Assembly (NCBI RefSeq): GCF_944324505.1
Contig: NZ_CALUWO010000002.1
Coordinates: 248,001-312,000, forward strand
Direction: 5' to 3'
DNA from: an uncultured Desulfovibrio sp.
GTDB lineage: Bacteria; Desulfobacterota; Desulfovibrionia; Desulfovibrionales; Desulfovibrionaceae
Length of the DNA stretch: 64,000 nt
Position numbers and translations under genes: made by a program. Numbering within the stretch: the stretch's first letter is position 1; every line of letters begins with the position of its first letter. Shown piece by piece: positions 61,234 through 64,000 of the stretch. The notes under the pieces were generated by a model, which saw only the letters and a program-made list of their open reading frames with translations, was not told the DNA's origin and made no database searches.

Positions 61234-61415
61234 TACCTTCCTCCGCAAAAGGGGTATTGGCCGGCAGCATTGCCACGAAAAAGGCCGCGCCTTTCCGCTG
61301 CCCGCGCCATGACGCAAGGCCCCCTTATCGTCTCCGCGACATGGCGTCAAGGGGGGCTGCCGGAATCATGCGCAACGGTTCGGGGGGCATGGCGTCAGCC
61401 GCCCCCGCCCTGCCG

Positions 61416-62114
61416 TCAGCGCAGCTGGCAGCTCTGCCCGGGCACCATATCCAGGCAGGTACAGCCCGGAGCGCGCCGGGCCAGCTCGGCCTTGAAGGCA
61501 TCGGTGGACTGGGCCAGCACCGGGAAAGTGCCCCAGTGCATGGGAATGACCCGTTTGCAGCCCAGCAAGGCGCAGGCCAGGGCCGCCTGCGGGGCATCCA
61601 TGGTGAACACGCCGCCCACGGGCAGCAGGGCCAGGTCAATGGCATAGAGCTGACCCCACAGGGCCATGCCGCTGAACACGCAGGTGTCCCCCGCATGATA
61701 GATGGTCAGCCCGTCGGGCGTGCGGATGATATAGCCCGCCGGACAGCCGGACTGGCTGGAATGAAAGGCCGGCACCATGGTCATGGCAAAGCCGGCATGC
61801 TCCACGGTGCCGCCCATGTTGAAGCCGATGCCGTTGAGCAGCTGCTCCTGCGGCAGCCCGCGGGCCACCAGCGTTTCGGCCGTACCCACAATGGCGCCCA
61901 GCATGGCGCCGCTCCTGCGGCACAGGGCCACGGCCTCGCCCACATGGTCATCGTGGTCATGGGTGACCAGCACCACGTCCAGCGGTCCCATGCTGTCCGC
62001 CGTCACCCCGGAAGCCGGCGTGAGAAAGGGGTCAATGCACAGATGGCGCTCCTGCCCCCCCTGCGGGGAACTGATGCGAAAAGCCGAGTGACCGTACCAG
62101 GTAATGCTGCTCAT
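61416..62114 (-). CDS. Metal-dependent hydrolase, beta-lactamase fold (UPF0173-like)
   Basis: 232 residues. Starts MSSITWYGHSAFRIS, the signature opening of this family, then FLTPASGVTADSM, VTHDHDDHVGEA (metal ligands), NMGGTVEHAGFAMTMVPAFHSS, YHAGDTCVFSGMALWG and CKRVIPMHWGTFPVL. Substrate unknown. AGGAGAG precedes the ATG. It is 11 bases downstream of ubiX on the same strand, so it is co-transcribed. Confidence 0.9.
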   Translation of the reverse strand: MSSITWYGHSAFRISSPQGGQERHLCIDPFLTPASGVTADSMGPLDVVLVTHDHDDHVGEAVALCRRSGAMLGAIVGTAETLVARGLPQEQLLNGIGFNMGGTVEHAGFAMTMVPAFHSSQSGCPAGYIIRTPDGLTIYHAGDTCVFSGMALWGQLYAIDLALLPVGGVFTMDAPQAALACALLGCKRVIPMHWGTFPVLAQSTDAFKAELARRAPGCTCLDMVPGQSCQLR

Positions 62115-62125
62115 ACGCTCTCCTT

Positions 62126-62719
62126 TCATGGGGATGACGCCGCGGGGCAGGCGCTTTCGCCCCAGCGGCCCAGGGCATGGTCCAGATGCAACTGGTCAAG
62201 AATGCGGCCGCAGAACTGGTCCAGCAGCTCGTCCAGCGTTCGGGGATGAAGATAGAAGGCCGGCGAAAAGGGCATGATGACGGCCCCGGCCTCGTGCAGG
62301 GTCAGCATATTGCGCAGATGAATGCGGGAAAGCGGGCTTTCGCGGGTCACCAGCACCAGGGGCCGGCGCTCCTTGAGGCAGACATCCGCCGCCCGCTGGA
62401 GCAGATTGGCGGTCTGTCCGGCAGCCAGCGCGCCCAGCGTGTTCATGGAACAGGGAACGATCACCATGCCGGCATGCTGCCAGGAACCGCTGGCCGGCGG
62501 CGCGGCCATGTTTTCCGGCGCATGCAGCACCTGCACCGCCGCCGCCAGCTCCGCGACGGAAAGTCCCCCTTCCGCCCGCAGCACCGCCTCGGCCGCGCGG
62601 GTAATGATGCCATGGGTGCACACGTCCTCCCGTGCTCCCAGCAGCCGCAGCAGATGCAGCGCCAGCGGCATGCCGCTGGCACCGCTGACTCCCACAAGAA
62701 TGTTCCGTTGCCGTGCCAT
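62126..62719 (-). CDS. ubiX: UbiX-type flavin prenyltransferase
   Basis: Makes prenylated FMN, the cofactor of UbiD-family decarboxylases. 197 residues. ILVGVSGASGMPLALHLLRLL, VIVPCSMNTLGALAAGQTANLLQRAADVCLKERRPLVLVTRESPLSRIHLRNMLTLHEAGAVIMPFSPAFYLHP, and DQFCGRILDQL are diagnostic. A UbiD partner is not in the window. No ribosome binding site; the promoter at 62726-62754 ends six bases before the ATG. Confidence 0.94.
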   Translation of the reverse strand: MARQRNILVGVSGASGMPLALHLLRLLGAREDVCTHGIITRAAEAVLRAEGGLSVAELAAAVQVLHAPENMAAPPASGSWQHAGMVIVPCSMNTLGALAAGQTANLLQRAADVCLKERRPLVLVTRESPLSRIHLRNMLTLHEAGAVIMPFSPAFYLHPRTLDELLDQFCGRILDQLHLDHALGRWGESACPAASSP

Positions 62720-62725
62720 GGGCAC

Positions 62726-62754
62726 AGTGTAGCCAAAGGCCGCGGCCTTGTCAG
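62726..62754 (-). promoter_or_regulatory. Promoter of ubiX placed for a leaderless mRNA
   Basis: Minus strand CTGACA (62754-62749), 17-base spacer, TACACT (62731-62726), then six bases (GTGCCC) to the ATG at 62719. Confidence 0.6.
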
Positions 62755-62777
62755 CCGCTGCCCTCCGCGCCTGCGGC

Positions 62778-62806
62778 TTGACAGTCCCCCGGCAAAAGGC
62801 TACAGG
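62778..62806 (+). promoter_or_regulatory. Sigma-70 promoter of tRNA-Arg
   Basis: TTGACA (62778-62783), 17-base spacer, TACAGG (62801-62806), about 10 bases before the mature tRNA. Confidence 0.8.
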
Positions 62807-62815
62807 GAAACGAGT

Positions 62816-62892
<77 letters not shown>

Positions 62893-62907
62893 TATCCTGC
62901 CTTTTCT

Positions 62908-62935
62908 GGCCGTGTCCCTGGACACGGCCTTTTTT
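62908..62935 (+). terminator. Terminator of tRNA-Arg
   Basis: Perfect GGCCGTGTCC/GGACACGGCC stem with a tiny loop, followed by six T. Confidence 0.9.
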
Positions 62936-62947
62936 CTTGCGCGCTGC

Positions 62948-63634
62948 TCACAGCGCCATGCAGGCCAGGCGCAGGCCAAAGGCCATGAAGAATATCCCCG
63001 TCAGCCGATACAGCCAGAGCTGTACCGCAGGCCGCAGAAACAGGGGGCGGATGCGGTCCAGCAGATGGGCCAGCGCCTGAAACCAGGCCAGCACCAGAAG
63101 CGCCATGATGCCGCCCAGCAGCAGAAACTGCGGCGGCAGGGGCGCGTCGGGGTCCATGAACTGCGGCAGAAAGGTCAGAAAATAGATGACGGCCTTGGGA
63201 TTGAGGGCATTGGTCAGAAAACCCTGACCAAAGGCCCGCCGCAGGCCGGTCCCTGCTGCCGGAAGGTCGCGGCGGCCCGGCTGTCCCGCCGCCTGCGCCT
63301 GCCGGCTGTCTTCCGTCCCGCTGTAGCGCAGCACGGCCGCCGCTGCCGCCGCTGCGCTGCGCAGGGATTGCAGGCCCATCCAGACCAGAAAGGCCCCGCC
63401 CCCGTACTTGAGCAGGGAAAACAGCAGGGGGGAATGGGCAATGGCCGCCGAAATGCCCAGCATGGCCAGTGCCGTATGCAGGCAGATGCCCAGGGTGATG
63501 CCGCAGGCCGCGGCCGATCCCGCTGCCCGCCCCTGCCCCAGGGTGAGGCGCGCCATGAGGGCAAAGTCCGGCCCCGGCATGATGACCAGCAGCGCGGACA
63601 GCACGGTATACAGAAAAAGACTTTCCAGTGACAT
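62948..63634 (-). CDS. LysE/RhtB-family amino-acid exporter
   Basis: 228 residues, six hydrophobic segments. The N-terminal FLYTVLSALLVIMPGPDFALMARLTLGQGRAAGSAAACGITLGICLHTALAMLG is the family signature. A longer Ala/Gln/Gly-rich cytoplasmic loop (residues about 90-130) follows, then GFLTNALNPKAVIYFLTFLPQF. Exports amino acids or similar small molecules; the substrate is not predictable. Confidence 0.9.
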   Translation of the reverse strand: MSLESLFLYTVLSALLVIMPGPDFALMARLTLGQGRAAGSAAACGITLGICLHTALAMLGISAAIAHSPLLFSLLKYGGGAFLVWMGLQSLRSAAAAAAAVLRYSGTEDSRQAQAAGQPGRRDLPAAGTGLRRAFGQGFLTNALNPKAVIYFLTFLPQFMDPDAPLPPQFLLLGGIMALLVLAWFQALAHLLDRIRPLFLRPAVQLWLYRLTGIFFMAFGLRLACMAL

Positions 63635-63746
63635 GCCTCACGCTCCTTGCAGCCGGGCAGGACATCCTTCATGATGGTACCGGTTCATGTGCTGTCTGGC
63701 CGGCTTCCCGTGCCGGCCCGGCATTCCCTTTTTCCCCGGAGGACCC

Positions 63747-64000
63747 ATGCCTGCCGTTCTTATTACCGGCGCCGCCGGCGGTATCGGACGCCATCTCTGC
63801 CAGGGCTTTGCCGCACAGGGCTTTCACGTGCTGGCCTGCGACAGGGAAGACTGCCGATTTGCCCATCCGCACATACACAGCCAGGTCATGGACCTGTGCT
63901 GCCCCGACGCTATCCAGGCCGCCTTTGCCAGGGCCGTGGACCTGTTCGGCCCGCTGCACGTGCTTATCAACAATGGCGCCGTCAGCCACTTCTGCAAACC
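63747..64000 (+). CDS. Short-chain dehydrogenase/reductase, 3' end outside window
   Basis: The first 84 codons are present. NAD(P)-binding TGAAGGIGRHLCQGFAAQG and, later, LINNGAV in place of the usual NNAG; the middle has DREDCR and VMDLCCPD. GGAGGA precedes the ATG. The active-site YxxxK lies beyond the window, so the substrate and completeness are unknown. Confidence 0.88.
   Translation, partial: MPAVLITGAAGGIGRHLCQGFAAQGFHVLACDREDCRFAHPHIHSQVMDLCCPDAIQAAFARAVDLFGPLHVLINNGAVSHFCK

Overview
This is a GC-rich, tightly packed stretch of bacterial chromosome with no phage, insertion sequence, rRNA or CRISPR array that I can see. The gene content points to a sulfate-reducing delta-proteobacterium of the Desulfovibrio group. 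The clues are a Coo-type membrane [NiFe] hydrogenase in the order cooM-K-L-X-U-H-hypA-cooF, a tungstate/molybdate regulator built on an integrase fold (TunR type) beside modABC, a sulfoacetaldehyde acetyltransferase, a split glycine decarboxylase (gcvPA/gcvPB), and the order aroA-tyrA. The genus is an inference from these family-level matches; no database search was possible.

Layout. 1-1680: the end of an aromatic amino acid operon (aroA, cut by the window edge, and tyrA), followed by about 1.1 kb without a convincing gene. 2750-5060: tRNA-Lys, glnS, tRNA-Ser. 5482-8475: phnX and xsc, two enzymes of C2 phosphonate/sulfonate aldehydes on separate transcripts. 8607-12247: modABC and the divergent tunR. 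12400-14085: an unusual fusion of a chorismate-mutase domain to a degenerate EPSP-synthase-like domain. 14180-23662: housekeeping and accessory genes (nitroreductase, lipoprotein, aminotransferase plus rhodanese, an aldolase/thiL/helicase operon, mnmM, speB). 23799-31768: panB, then the glycine cleavage genes gcvT-H-PA-PB preceded by lplA and ribBA. 31844-39256: copper ATPase and chaperone, then the polyphosphate genes ppk1-HD-ppx.

39517-49423: gpsA and the complete Coo hydrogenase operon. No CO dehydrogenase lies next to it. It contains an extra 70-residue open reading frame with a full CxxCxxCxxxC cluster motif between cooL and cooX. 49587-64000: a flippase, ilvD, a tandem HdeA-like periplasmic protein, cyclophilin, mutY, a two-component pair, a tripartite tricarboxylate transporter (tctCBA), ubiX with a metallo-hydrolase, tRNA-Arg, a LysE-type exporter and the start of a short-chain dehydrogenase.

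Working together: CooF and CooX should feed low-potential electrons to the hydrogenase core, which is embedded in proton-pumping subunits. Xsc releases sulfite, a terminal electron acceptor for such bacteria. LplA supplies lipoate to GcvH. Ppk1 and Ppx make and break polyphosphate, and a candidate phosphate-control repeat lies in front of ppk1. The most interesting items are the chorismate mutase/EPSPS-like fusion, the small Fe-S reading frame in the coo operon, the xsc/phnX pair, the 11-bp repeats before ppk1, the tandem HdeA protein, and two promoters placed so that mutY and ubiX would be leaderless.
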